From: Spirochaetota bacterium
GTDB lineage: Bacteria > Spirochaetota > UBA12135 > COTS27
NCBI GenBank assembly: GCA_013426755.1
Contig: AP019861.1
Location: forward strand, 761,580 to 825,579
DNA: 64,000 nucleotides
Direction of reading: 5' to 3'
Part shown: positions 18,463-28,346 of the stretch, piece after piece
Position numbering within the stretch: position 1 is the first letter of the stretch
How the letters are laid out: each line of letters opens with the position of its first letter
The notes under the pieces: generated by a model
The model's database searches: none
Told to the model about the DNA's origin: nothing
Seen by the model: the letters and a program-made list of their open reading frames with translations, nothing else
Program-made: the position numbers and the translations under genes

Positions 18463-19716
18463 TTAGAGGCTACCGTAGACGCGTTCTCGCGCAGCTTCGA
18501 GGCGTGTTAAAATATCATCGCTCCGTGAAGGATCAATCATAAATTCTTGAAATCCTTTCATGCCTTCCTTAGCCATATCAGGATCACTGTCTCGGTCATA
18601 AAATTGTGCAGTGCCATCTGCTGTTGAGAGTACGCTGAGACCTGCTTCTAGGAAGGGATCGCCTGCTAGCGTTGAAGCCTCTTTATTGGGAGGGATCTGC
18701 TTGAGCTCTTCATTGTAGGCTGTTTGGACTTCTGCCTGTGCCATAAAGGATAGGAATTTCTTAGCGGCTACTTTGTTCTTAGCCTTGCTAGGGATATGCA
18801 GTGTGTCTGTGGGTGCGTCTTCGAATACGCCTACATTGGTATTAATGATAGGGAATTGAAAATAACTCATTGAACTTTGTAAGTTTTCAGGAAAACCTGG
18901 GACAATGAAATTACCTATTAAGTACATTGCCGCTCGACCGTCATAGAGGAATTTTTGCGCTTCCTGCCACGAATACGAACTGTGGTCTTTGAGGTAGTAG
19001 TCTTTGCGAATAAATTCGCCCCACGTCTTAAAGACCTCTTTCACGCGATCATCCGTGTAAGCCACTCTTCCTTCCATAAGGTCAATGTGAAACGCTAGCC
19101 CATTGATACGAAGATTTAAATAATCAAACCATCCTGCTGCTGTCCACAGAAATTTTGTTCCAATCGTCACAGGAGTCACGCCATTACTTTTTAGCTTTTC
19201 ACACGCCGCTAAATATTCGTCCCACGTCTTAGGCACGGCTATGCCTAGTTTATCAAAAATATCTTTTCTATAATAAACACCCCAATGATAATAACTGAAT
19301 GGAACGCCATATTGCTTGCCGTCTACAGTTAGCGAATCCTTAGTCGAGGACATTTTTTCATATAAACCGTTGTCCTGCCAAACGTCGCTTACATCGGCGA
19401 ACAGATCGCGTTTGACAAACGTATTCATTCTATTACCAGCAAACCAATAGACCACATCGGGAGGATCCCCAGGCAACCATGTTCGAATCGCTGTTTTATA
19501 CGCTTCATGATCGTATTCATTGAGCGTTACCTCTATTTTAGGGTTTTCTGATTTAAACTGCTCAATGGCAACACGGAGGGCTTCCTTAGGAGCGGGGTCC
19601 GATTGGTTGCTATTTATCACGAGTTTTGTATCATCAGAACCACATGATATCACAAACATTGCTGCTGTGATGAGTAACAATGCTATCTTTGAAAGATAAA
19701 CGTTATTTTTCTTCAT
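18463..19716 (-). CDS. ABC transporter sugar-binding lipoprotein (family 1 solute-binding protein)
   Basis: A 417 aa periplasmic sugar receptor anchored as a lipoprotein: signal peptide with lipobox VIS-C25. The body has the carbohydrate-binding pattern (DPPDVVYWFAGNRM, GVPFSYYHWGVYYRKDIF, PKTWDEYLAACEKL, AMYLIGNFIV). It works with the two permeases (24206-26155) and the ATPase (22501-23727). The neighbouring beta- and alpha-galactosidases suggest galactosides as substrate, which is inference. The ATG at 19716 follows AGAGAGAAG. There is no repeat insertion. Confidence 0.92.
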   Translation of the reverse strand: MKKNNVYLSKIALLLITAAMFVISCGSDDTKLVINSNQSDPAPKEALRVAIEQFKSENPKIEVTLNEYDHEAYKTAIRTWLPGDPPDVVYWFAGNRMNTFVKRDLFADVSDVWQDNGLYEKMSSTKDSLTVDGKQYGVPFSYYHWGVYYRKDIFDKLGIAVPKTWDEYLAACEKLKSNGVTPVTIGTKFLWTAAGWFDYLNLRINGLAFHIDLMEGRVAYTDDRVKEVFKTWGEFIRKDYYLKDHSSYSWQEAQKFLYDGRAAMYLIGNFIVPGFPENLQSSMSYFQFPIINTNVGVFEDAPTDTLHIPSKAKNKVAAKKFLSFMAQAEVQTAYNEELKQIPPNKEASTLAGDPFLEAGLSVLSTADGTAQFYDRDSDPDMAKEGMKGFQEFMIDPSRSDDILTRLEAARERVYGSL

Positions 19717-19991
19717 ATAGTCTTCTCTCTACTGTTAAAGTATGATTTTATATTGAATCTGAATAGGTTTTATACGTGTGCATTAAATAATAAGGGTCTG
19801 TCGGTACAGATCCATCTTCGTTTTCTATACAATAAATTTTTATAAGTAGCTTTTCTAAACAATCTGCAGATGCCTTTGTTTTTGACTCTATTTACAGTTA
19901 TCAGCGTTATATAGTAATTATAACCTTATCTTTAAAAAATCACTTAGAAATATTGTTTTTATGGCAAATTGGTGATTATGGGGTATTTTCT

Positions 19992-22436
19992 TCAATTGGA
20001 TACATTCCAGATACTCACATCTCCTGCACAGAGTTTTTCATTGCCGATAATCCACTTTATATCAAAATGAGCTGCATTGGAATTGCGGTTAGTGTTACTG
20101 TTATTATCTGGCGGTAAAATCGGGAGGATAACATCCTCTTTACTGTAATTGCAAGCGAAATAAAGTCCATTTCTAAATGATATTCTGATCCCCTTAGGAA
20201 GGGGGAAGAAGCTTTCTGCTAACCGTGATTCTCGTCTTAGGGCTAAAATCTCGCGGATCTTATTTCCAGTGTTAGAATTGAGGCTATTGTCATTGATTTT
20301 TGCCGTATTGTCATTAAAGAGTGTATTTAAGAAATACACGATAAGCTCTCGTGAAGGAAGACCATGAAAATTATAACAACTTCCTGTAAACACATTGTGT
20401 TTAGGATGGGTATTATGGACAGAGTTCGTTTCATGGTGGTGATGATTTACTGTAATAGCAGGGTCCCCATTCATAAAACGGGCAATGATCTGCAGGGTAT
20501 GATTTTCTTTTTTATTAGAGGGCTCATCGCTAGGGATAATGCATTTTTCGATCCAACTTGTCATGGTGAGATGAGTTGCTAGCGGTTTTCCTTCTAAATG
20601 CAGGGCATTGGGTCTATTTTGGGCGAATAAAGTCGCTTCTTCAAATCGGATAGGGTAGTCTATTGCCGGCGGCAGTGTTGCTGCCATAGGGGTACGCACT
20701 CCCATAAGGTCTTGCAGTAGCCCTGGCGGAAGATTGGGAGCTAGATTATTCTCTTCATCCAGGGAACCACTACGCGCGCCGACGATTAAAATCCCTCCTG
20801 TTTTTTTAACGAACTGGTCTAGCAGTGCGCTGCACTCTGGTGTGATAATGGCATTGCTTGGGAGAATAACTACATTATACTCGGTTAAATGTTCAATACT
20901 ACCGGGTACAGTAAGTTTAGCAGGTGATAGAAAATCAACATCCACTCCCAATGTCCTAAGTCCACTGTACCATTTATAGGTTTCTTTAAGAAAATTGTAC
21001 CCAGCTCCCTGTGGCGTGATCTGATAAGCCCAGCTCGATGGGTAATCGTAGACAATGGCTACTTTACTGCGAGCGCTCGTTAAGCCGGTGGTAGAGTTAT
21101 TGGAATTTTCAGTTGCTTTTTTGACGAGGCTTAGTTCTTTGCTTAGGTGCTCGATGTCTGCTAGCGTTTGGGTCGGTGTGTCATCACTGTAAAGCAAGGC
21201 ACTGTGATACTGTTCTTGGGCTTTTCTGTTCTGTCGGTACCTAAAAAATGAGACGACATCCGCTCCATGTGCAAAAGCTTCCCACGTCCACATCCGCTGC
21301 GCACTTCGCGTTGGAACTTCTCTACTCCGATAAGGTATAGGGTTGTAATGCCCCCAATTAACAGGGCCGGGCTGTAATTCCATCACCCACCATCCCAATC
21401 GACCCATGCTCCGATATAAATCGTGATGCAAGGCAGAAAAATCAGGATCGCCCTTGTCAAAAAAATATTCTTGATCCGCACGAGTACTGCCTTCGTTATT
21501 CGTATTTAAAGAAATTTCACTCAAATACCCCAATGGATAATTATCCCACGCTGCAATGTCTAAATCTGCGCTAATCTGGTAGTGATCAAACCCAGTCTCA
21601 CCACCCATAAAGTTATGAATAATAGGTTTAGCGAGATTGTCTTTATCCCTATAAGAGCGAATGATCTTACACTGGAGGGCGTTAAATTTCTTAACCTGCG
21701 CCGATGAGAACGTTCTAAACGCGAGCATGTGCGCTGGATTCTTCTGTGCTACCGTACGACTGGGAAGTTCTATTTCATCAAACGTATTATACGTTTGACT
21801 CCAAAAAGCATTTCCCCAGTCATCATTGAGTTTTTCAATGTTTTTATACTTCGCTTTAAGCCACGTGCGAAATGCTTCAAGCGTAAATGAGGCATAACAG
21901 AGCGTCGTTTGATGACAACCGTATTCATTGTCCGTTTGCCATGCGCCTAAGGCATCATGCCCACTGTAGCGTTCACACAGCAACGTCACAATGCGCTCTG
22001 CTTCACGGAGATAGACTTTGCTAGCAAAAGAATAATGCCGCCTGGAACCAAATTGGCGGCGGTTTCCATTTTCATCGCAAGGTAGTATTTGACCTGGATT
22101 TTCATCGATAAGCCATTTCGGTGGGGTCGCTGTAGGGGTGCATAGGATGATTTTTAGGTCTAACTTAGCCGCTTCATCGAGCACTCTATCTAGTAATTGC
22201 CAATCAAACTTAGCACGACGTCTTTCATACGTACTCCACATAAACTCACCTACCCGAACCCATGTTATGCCAACCTTCTTCATAAGGGCTAGATCACACT
22301 TTATTTGTTCGTAGATCGCTTCACGGTTATTGTTTGAATTGCTGGCGAATTCAGTTGTAGGTGCAGTCCTGCTTTTAGAACTGGATTGGGTTTTGAGTTC
22401 AATTTGTTCTGGATAGTAACAGACGGCTAATTCCAT
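19992..22436 (-). CDS. GH42 family beta-galactosidase
   Basis: An 814 aa glycoside hydrolase. Order: a TIM-barrel with YYPEQ (7-11), VRVGEFMWS, GAWQTDNEYG with the acid/base Glu171, and WWVMELQPGPVNWG with the nucleophile Glu353; a Rossmann-like trimerisation domain (about 450-620); and a C-terminal beta domain. No signal peptide, so cytoplasmic, acting on imported galactosides. Two low-complexity stretches are extra: about residues 14-38 right after YYPEQ, and a His-rich loop near 665-685. Between the ATPase gene and the binding-protein gene on the same strand, consistent with one operon. Confidence 0.94.
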   Translation of the reverse strand: MELAVCYYPEQIELKTQSSSKSRTAPTTEFASNSNNNREAIYEQIKCDLALMKKVGITWVRVGEFMWSTYERRRAKFDWQLLDRVLDEAAKLDLKIILCTPTATPPKWLIDENPGQILPCDENGNRRQFGSRRHYSFASKVYLREAERIVTLLCERYSGHDALGAWQTDNEYGCHQTTLCYASFTLEAFRTWLKAKYKNIEKLNDDWGNAFWSQTYNTFDEIELPSRTVAQKNPAHMLAFRTFSSAQVKKFNALQCKIIRSYRDKDNLAKPIIHNFMGGETGFDHYQISADLDIAAWDNYPLGYLSEISLNTNNEGSTRADQEYFFDKGDPDFSALHHDLYRSMGRLGWWVMELQPGPVNWGHYNPIPYRSREVPTRSAQRMWTWEAFAHGADVVSFFRYRQNRKAQEQYHSALLYSDDTPTQTLADIEHLSKELSLVKKATENSNNSTTGLTSARSKVAIVYDYPSSWAYQITPQGAGYNFLKETYKWYSGLRTLGVDVDFLSPAKLTVPGSIEHLTEYNVVILPSNAIITPECSALLDQFVKKTGGILIVGARSGSLDEENNLAPNLPPGLLQDLMGVRTPMAATLPPAIDYPIRFEEATLFAQNRPNALHLEGKPLATHLTMTSWIEKCIIPSDEPSNKKENHTLQIIARFMNGDPAITVNHHHHETNSVHNTHPKHNVFTGSCYNFHGLPSRELIVYFLNTLFNDNTAKINDNSLNSNTGNKIREILALRRESRLAESFFPLPKGIRISFRNGLYFACNYSKEDVILPILPPDNNSNTNRNSNAAHFDIKWIIGNEKLCAGDVSIWNVSN

Positions 22437-22500
22437 TGTAATGGGTAAAAAGGTGCAGTGGGTAAAATTGTCTTAGGGCGTCGTTAATCTTGGGGCGTCG

Positions 22501-23727
22501 TTAATTGAGCGCTGCTCCGTTAGGTCTAAACAGATGCATGTATTTCAACGGAATATGTAAGGTGATCTGTTCGTGTTTTTTAAACAATTGACGATTATCA
22601 ATGTTCACAACCATTGTGGCTAGCTCTGTCGTTAAAAAGGGATTTTTCATGTACAGATAGGATAGATTGCCCAGATATTCAATGACGTCAATCTTACTCG
22701 TAAAGAGTAGCGGACTGTCCATTGTTTCTAAGAGATGAGTTGGGTCTTCTTTATCTGTGGCTGGCGCGGTCGATTGGGTTGCTGTAATATTCTCTGGTCT
22801 GCATCCGACTTTAATTTCTGTTCCTTTGAGTGCTCCAATGTCATCGAGGTTTAATTTGAGGCTCTTTCTACGGGCGGCAGTAACCGTTATTTTACGGTAA
22901 TGGTCACGTTCTGTTTCGCTAGCAGCTAGATTTTTGAAACAGATAACGTATTCGGCGCTTCCGTCATTTAGGACATTGATATCATTTAGCGTAGCGGGAT
23001 AGAAATTCATCTTCGGTGACCCAATAAAGCCAGCAACGAATTCATTGTCGGGATGAAGGTAGAGCTCACTGGGAGTGCCCGTCTGTTCTATGTTCCCATT
23101 TTTTAAAACGACTATTCTGTCAGCTAGCGTCATCGCTTCGACTTGATCGTGCGTCACGTAGATCATGGTCGCTGCTACCGATTCTCTGAGTTTAGCGATC
23201 TCTAGTCGCATCTCGACACGTAATTTAGCGTCTAGGTTCGATAACGGTTCATCGAACAAGAAGATCTTAGGTTTCCTGACAAAAGCCCTCCCGATCGCTA
23301 CGCGTTGTTTCTGTCCGCCTGAGAGTTCCTTAGGTTTTTGCATGAGCACGTGTTCTAGCCGTAAGATAGCCGCTGCTTCTTTAACGCGGGCATCTATTTC
23401 ATCGTGATTTAATTTTTTTTCCATTTTAAGCGAGAACGCCATGTTTTCATAGGCATTCATGTGCGGGTACAATGCATACGATTGAAATACCATAGCAATT
23501 TCACGTCCAGCAGGATCACGTTCATTGACGCGCTCGTTATCAATCGCAATCTCTCCAGCCGTCACGTCTTCTAATCCTGCTATCATGCGCAGTAACGTTG
23601 ACTTGCCACAGCCAGACGGACCCACAAGGACAATGAACTCTTCACTCTCTATATCGAGATTAAATCCCTCGATAATACGCGTTCTTCCAAAATGTTTAGC
23701 TATGTTTTTTAATGTGAGCTTAGCCAT
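22501..23727 (-). CDS. Sugar ABC transporter ATP-binding protein (MsmK/UgpC type)
   Basis: A 408 aa ATPase of a CUT1 sugar importer. Walker [11 protein letters not shown]-loop FQSYALYPH, signature LSGGQKQR, Walker [13 protein letters not shown] and the H-loop VTHDQ are all present, followed by the C-terminal OB/TOBE domain typical of MsmK, MalK and UgpC (about 240-400). The ATG at 23727 ([14 protein letters not shown]) is the family start; a longer frame upstream would add 30 hydrophobic residues that do not belong. First gene of the minus-strand half of the locus, divergent from the permeases. Confidence 0.95.
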   Translation of the reverse strand: MAKLTLKNIAKHFGRTRIIEGFNLDIESEEFIVLVGPSGCGKSTLLRMIAGLEDVTAGEIAIDNERVNERDPAGREIAMVFQSYALYPHMNAYENMAFSLKMEKKLNHDEIDARVKEAAAILRLEHVLMQKPKELSGGQKQRVAIGRAFVRKPKIFLFDEPLSNLDAKLRVEMRLEIAKLRESVAATMIYVTHDQVEAMTLADRIVVLKNGNIEQTGTPSELYLHPDNEFVAGFIGSPKMNFYPATLNDINVLNDGSAEYVICFKNLAASETERDHYRKITVTAARRKSLKLNLDDIGALKGTEIKVGCRPENITATQSTAPATDKEDPTHLLETMDSPLLFTSKIDVIEYLGNLSYLYMKNPFLTTELATMVVNIDNRQLFKKHEQITLHIPLKYMHLFRPNGAALN

Positions 23728-24205
23728 AATTACATGTCTTCTTAATACATCTATAAAAAAGCAAATAGGTTTTAGCGAATAGATTAAGGTTATGCAGCAA
23801 GCTACAAAAGGTAGCAATGTGCTTAATTTATCCGTAAAAAATTCTCTATCACATTATAATATTAAAATACATAAACCTTGCCTTTTTAATGATAGATAGT
23901 CTTACAGGTATTTCGGATGCTTAATCAAAATTTACATAAAGCTAAAAAAAATAAAAAAGACGACTTTTATACTCAACTCGAAGATATAGAAAAAGAGTTG
24001 ATATTAATGTAGTGTATTAATTAATTGATCCCAGTAGAAAATATCAATATATAATACATTGACGAGGGTTTAGGCAATGAGTTTTTATGTTAGAGAAATA
24101 TACGGACTTGATCCCAATGCATTAGTTAATGGAACGTGAGGCGGGAACTGATTAAAATTGGGAATTGATTAAAATTGGAAACTTATTAAAAAGTTCTGGG
24201 GGTCA
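23728..24205. promoter_or_regulatory. Divergent promoter region of the galactoside locus
   Basis: A 478 bp gap between the ATPase gene (-) and the first permease gene (+), so it must hold promoters for both directions. TATAAT is visible on the minus strand near 23856, but I cannot match a good -35. CAACTC...GAGTTG near 23973-23999 is a short inverted repeat. A doubled GGAACTGATTAAAATTGGG-like unit lies just before the permease. No regulator gene is seen nearby. Confidence 0.45.
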
Positions 24206-25123
24206 ATGATGAGTAAGTGGGCGTTGTATTGGAAACACAATCAGCAAAAATGGATGCCATTCGTTTTTCTAGCACCTGCGACGCTATTTTTTTTGGTATT
24301 GATTGTCTATCCGATTGTTGAGAGTTTGCGGCTTAGTTTTTTCAAGTGGGATGGATTGGGTGAGAAGAATTGGGTTGGCGGCGGCAATTATGTAGAATTA
24401 CTCTCAGACCATAGATTCTGGCTCTCCGTCCGCAATACGTTTTACTGGACGGTCTTTTTTCTAATAGCACCTGTGGTGGGATTATTGCTGGCGATATTTC
24501 TCAATCAAAAGATCAGGGGGATTCGGTTTGTAAAATCAATGTTTTTCTTCCCGTTCGTGATTTCGCAAGTTGTTGTGGGGTTAGTGTTCGCTTGGTTTTA
24601 TGAGCCGCACAATGGACTTCTCAATGAAGTGCTCAAATTTCTCGGGATGAGTCCTATTGCAATATTGTCGAATGAAAATTGGGTGACGTTTGGGATTATT
24701 GCTGCTGGGATGTGGCCGCAGGTGGCGTATTGTTTGATTATTTATTTGACGGGGCTATCTGGTTTATCGCCGACTTTGATCGAGGCGGCGCGGCTTGATC
24801 GGGCGAAGGGATGGAAAATGCTTTGGTATATTATCATTCCCCAGTTGCGTTCAGCGACGTTTGTAGCGGTTGTCATCAGTGTGATCGGAGCGCTTAGGAG
24901 TTTTGACCTTATTTCAATCATGACAGGCGGCGGTCCTTATGACAGTTCGAGTGTCTTAGCTTATTTTATGTACGACCAGACGATGTTCAGTTATCGCATG
25001 GGCTATGGCGCTGCGATTGCTAGTGTATTATTTGTGTTAATGGATATTTACATCGTGTATTTTTTAATTCGTCTCTGGCGCGGGGAAAGAGGGACGTCGG
25101 ATCGCTCTATTTTAGGAAATTGA
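24206..25123 (+). CDS. Sugar ABC transporter permease (MalF/UgpA type)
   Basis: A 305 aa inner-membrane permease with six hydrophobic segments. The EAA loop that docks on the ATPase is present (EAARLDRAKGWKMLWYIIIP, about residues 193-212). It starts at the first of two adjacent ATGs after a GGGGG run at 24199-24203. Pairs with the next gene to form the translocation channel. Confidence 0.94.
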   Translation: MMSKWALYWKHNQQKWMPFVFLAPATLFFLVLIVYPIVESLRLSFFKWDGLGEKNWVGGGNYVELLSDHRFWLSVRNTFYWTVFFLIAPVVGLLLAIFLNQKIRGIRFVKSMFFFPFVISQVVVGLVFAWFYEPHNGLLNEVLKFLGMSPIAILSNENWVTFGIIAAGMWPQVAYCLIIYLTGLSGLSPTLIEAARLDRAKGWKMLWYIIIPQLRSATFVAVVISVIGALRSFDLISIMTGGGPYDSSSVLAYFMYDQTMFSYRMGYGAAIASVLFVLMDIYIVYFLIRLWRGERGTSDRSILGN

Positions 25124-25303
25124 GCTACATCAAAAATGGAACAATATTGAGAATTATAGAACAATAACAAGAATTATAGAACAATATCGGGAATTATGGA
25201 GCAATATTGAGAATTAAGCAATATCACAAAGAGAATAGTAAGCAATGAACCTATTTTTAAACCTATTTTCAATGATTAATAGAAAACAAAGCAGGTAAGT
25301 AAC

Positions 25304-26155
25304 ATGTTTCCACGTCCGATAGAAAAACGAGCGGTGCCGTTTCAGGTGAGTTACCGTGTATTAGTGGTGTTAGCATTGGTATTGTGGATGCTGCCCTTAC
25401 TGGCAATAGCAATGACGTCAATTCGGTCATTAGAAGACATTACGACAGGCAATTACTGGGGTTTGCCTAGGGATTGGTCTGTGATTGACAATTATCTGGC
25501 AATATTTACAGCGTCTAAGATTGGGCGGTATTTATTAAATAGCCTAATAGTAACGATTCCTGCGGTGGCAGGGTCGTTAGCCTTAGCGACAATGGCAGGG
25601 TTTGCATTGGCAAAATATAGGTTTCGTGGCAATTTCTTCATTTTTGCAATGTTTATCGCTGGCAATTTTATTCCATATCAAATTTTACTGATTCCTGTAC
25701 GCGACTTGGCGATTGGAACGAATGTTTACAATACGTTTTGGGCATTGATTCTGTTTCATACGTGTTTTCAGACAGGTTTTTCAATATTTTTCATGCGTAA
25801 TTTTATAGCAGACCTTCCTGATGAGATTATGGAGTCGGCACGTGTCGATGGGGTTGGAGAATGGAAGATATTTGTCTATTTGATTATTCCATTACTTAGG
25901 CCTGCGCTTGCGGCATTGGGGGTACTTATCTTTACGTTTGTGTGGAATGACTACTTTTGGGCGCTTGTGTTAGTGCAAGACGATGCGTATCGGCCTATTA
26001 CGGCGGGGTTGAGTTCATTGCGTGGGCAGTGGATTGCGTCATGGAATTTGATTGCAGCGGGGTCTATTGTGGCGGCATTGCCGCCTGTGATCATGTTTTT
26101 CGTCATGCAAAAACAATTCATCGCTGGGCTTACAATGGGAACAACTAAGGGATAA
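25304..26155 (+). CDS. Sugar ABC transporter permease (MalG/UgpE type)
   Basis: A 283 aa inner-membrane permease with six hydrophobic segments and the EAA loop ESARVDGVGEWKIFVYLIIP. The second channel subunit, 180 bp after the first permease. The gap holds four or so copies of a GAATTATAGAACAATA unit. Confidence 0.94.
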   Translation: MFPRPIEKRAVPFQVSYRVLVVLALVLWMLPLLAIAMTSIRSLEDITTGNYWGLPRDWSVIDNYLAIFTASKIGRYLLNSLIVTIPAVAGSLALATMAGFALAKYRFRGNFFIFAMFIAGNFIPYQILLIPVRDLAIGTNVYNTFWALILFHTCFQTGFSIFFMRNFIADLPDEIMESARVDGVGEWKIFVYLIIPLLRPALAALGVLIFTFVWNDYFWALVLVQDDAYRPITAGLSSLRGQWIASWNLIAAGSIVAALPPVIMFFVMQKQFIAGLTMGTTKG

Positions 26156-26336
26156 GCAGAATATCGCTGGTCTTACAATAGTAGAATAGTACGATAGGAA
26201 CAACTAAGGGATAATAACAAAAATGATCACTGCTTAGTTTTTTTAAGAAAACAACTCTTCAATGGAAATAGCAAAGAAATTAAAAATAATTGAAACATTG
26301 AAAAATGCTTGAAATATTGAAATATTAGGAATGGGT

Positions 26337-28013
26337 ATGATAAAGATTTGTTTTATTGGGGCGGGAAGTACTATTTTTGCTAAAAATCTTATCGGGGATA
26401 TACTCTTGCATAAAGAGATCGGAGAGGTTCATCTTGTGCTGCATGATATTGATGAGGAGCGGTTAGCGACATCAAAGGTGGTGGCTGAGCGAATTATTGA
26501 TCTTGTCGGGAAACCTACTACTAGGCTTACGAGCACGCTAGATCGGAAGGAAGCGATTAAAAATGCGAATTACGTCATTATGATGATGCAAATAGGCGGT
26601 TACAAGCCAGGGACGGTCCGTGATTTTGCAATTCCTAAGAAATATGGCTTACGGCAGACGATTGCAGATACGCTAGGTATAGGTGGAATTATGCGCGCCC
26701 AGCGGACAATTCCCGTATTTTTAGACATGTGCCGTGATATTATTGAGGGAGCCCCTGATGCACTAGTCATCAATTACGTCAATCCAATGGCAATGCTGCT
26801 CTGGGCGGCTAAAAATGTCTATCCAGACCTTAAAATATTGGGTCTATGTCATAGCGTGCAGCTTACTGTTAAGGAATTGGGGGAGGATCTAAACATTAAG
26901 CCTGCTAATATAGGGCATTACTGTGCGGGGATCAATCATATGGCGTTTTACTTGAAATTGTTTGAAACATCGTCAGCAACGTCGTCAGAAACATTGTCAG
27001 AAACGTCGTCATTGAGTCGGTCTGCTGAAGGAGTGGATTTGTACCCAAAATTGAGAGATATTGCGGTACGTGGAGCATTTCCTAAGACGAATAAGGTACG
27101 TTACGATATGTTTGAGAAATTGGGTTATTTTGTGACCGAATCAAGTGAGCATTTTTCAGAATACGTCCCTTGGTATATCAAAAAAGACCGTCCTGATCTT
27201 ATAGAAAAATTCAATATTCCCCTAGACGAATATATTACCCGTTGTGAACAGCAACTTACAGATTGGAAGACACTTAAAAAAGACTTTGAAGACCCGAGTA
27301 CCGACCTCATTGTTGAGCCAAGTGACGAAGTCGCCGCTAAGATCATCGCAGCATTAACAGGCGGCACAGCTATTACGATCAATGCCAACCTTCCCAATCA
27401 ACAGCCTAATAAAGAGCTTCTTATCACGAATCTGCCTGAGAATTGCATTGTTGAGGTGCCTTGTTATATTGGGGGTACTAAAATGGGTAAAAATGAAATC
27501 AATCGCAGCGAAGTTAGAGATAGTAAGGCTGGAAATAATAAGTTTGGAGATAGCAAGGCTAGAAATAGTGAAATTGGGAACAGAAATCTTGGAAATAGCG
27601 AAATTGGGAATAGGAATCTTGGAAATAGTGAAATTGAGAACAGAAATCTTGGAAATAATAAGTTTGGAGATAGCAAGGCTAGAAACAGTGAAATTGAGAA
27701 TGGGAATCTTGGAAACAATGGAATTGGAAATAATGAAACCTGGAGTAATAGAGATAGAGAATTTGGGAAGATTGCAGGAGTGGTGCCGCGGGTTATAGGA
27801 GATTTGCCGCCTCATCTGGCTGCATTGATGCGAACGAATATCAATGTGCAAGAATTGGCTGTGATTGCGGCTCTTGAAAAAAAGAAAGATTATCTTTACT
27901 ACGCGGCGATGATGGACCCGCATACTAGTAGCGAACTTGCGTTAGATGATATTTACAGGCTAGTCGATGAAATGGTGGACTCTCATGCTGACTATTTGCC
28001 CTGCTATCATTGA
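26337..28013 (+). CDS. GH4 family alpha-galactosidase (MelA-like) with repeat insertion
   Basis: NAD- and Mn-dependent glycosidase. The 558 aa protein has the N-terminal GAGSTIF dinucleotide motif, DIDEERL, the metal/catalytic motif GLCHSVQ (C171, H172), INHMAFY (H201) and GDLPPHLAALMRTNINVQE. CHS, rather than CN, at the metal site suggests alpha-galactosidase or alpha-glucosidase, not a 6-phospho enzyme. About 90 residues of Gly/Asn/Ser/Glu/Lys repeats (DNA about 27480-27770) are inserted between VPCYIGGTKMG and GVVPRVIGDLPP, where normal members have a short loop. A second small Ser/Thr repeat (SSATSSETLSETSS) lies near residue 215. The start ATG at 26337 follows AGGA by six bases. Last gene of the plus-strand half. 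Confidence 0.92.
   Translation: MIKICFIGAGSTIFAKNLIGDILLHKEIGEVHLVLHDIDEERLATSKVVAERIIDLVGKPTTRLTSTLDRKEAIKNANYVIMMMQIGGYKPGTVRDFAIPKKYGLRQTIADTLGIGGIMRAQRTIPVFLDMCRDIIEGAPDALVINYVNPMAMLLWAAKNVYPDLKILGLCHSVQLTVKELGEDLNIKPANIGHYCAGINHMAFYLKLFETSSATSSETLSETSSLSRSAEGVDLYPKLRDIAVRGAFPKTNKVRYDMFEKLGYFVTESSEHFSEYVPWYIKKDRPDLIEKFNIPLDEYITRCEQQLTDWKTLKKDFEDPSTDLIVEPSDEVAAKIIAALTGGTAITINANLPNQQPNKELLITNLPENCIVEVPCYIGGTKMGKNEINRSEVRDSKAGNNKFGDSKARNSEIGNRNLGNSEIGNRNLGNSEIENRNLGNNKFGDSKARNSEIENGNLGNNGIGNNETWSNRDREFGKIAGVVPRVIGDLPPHLAALMRTNINVQELAVIAALEKKKDYLYYAAMMDPHTSSELALDDIYRLVDEMVDSHADYLPCYH
27515..27760 (+). repeat. Minisatellite inside the GH4 gene
   Basis: An array of 15- and 30-bp units (AATAGTGAAATTGGGAACAG and AATCTTGGAAATAGC variants) giving peptides such as GNSEIGNRNL and GNNKFGDSKARNSEI. 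Unit length is a multiple of 3, so copy-number change keeps the frame. Two longer sub-blocks (around 27535-27590 and 27650-27705) are nearly identical, indicating block duplication. Confidence 0.85.
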
Positions 28014-28346
28014 CGAAGTAGTTTGATAAAATTGCTTGTAGTCATTGATGAAATTGCAGTTGCAACTGCAGTTGCATCTGCAATCGCTCAGCTTAGAGAA
28101 TTGCTTAGCTTTATTGATAAAATTGCTTAGTCTAGGAGCGATTAGCTTCATTAGACGAATTTGTTTAGATTTATTGACGAAGTTACTTGGCTTGTTAGTG
28201 GAACGAGTCGTTTAATCGCACGTATTTAGCTTTTTCAATGATATTTCAATAGTATTTCAATGATCTTCTAATGATTATTTAATAGTATTTCAATGATCTT
28301 CTAATGATATTTCAAGGATTTTCTAATGATATTTCAAGGATTTTTT
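28014..28346. repeat. Convergent spacer with short repeats
   Basis: A 333 bp gap between the GH4 gene and the SMP-30 gene, which converge. It has a TTGATAAAATTGCTTAGTTT-like unit three to four times (about 28022-28200), a GCAGTTGCAACTGCAGTTGC stretch near 28054, and several copies of AATGATCTTCTAATGATATT (about 28235-28345). No gene or clear terminator. Confidence 0.6.

Noticed and set aside
27354..27923. Antisense open frames over the GH4 repeat
   Set aside because: Long only because the repeat lacks stops in several frames; the + strand carries the GH4 motifs.
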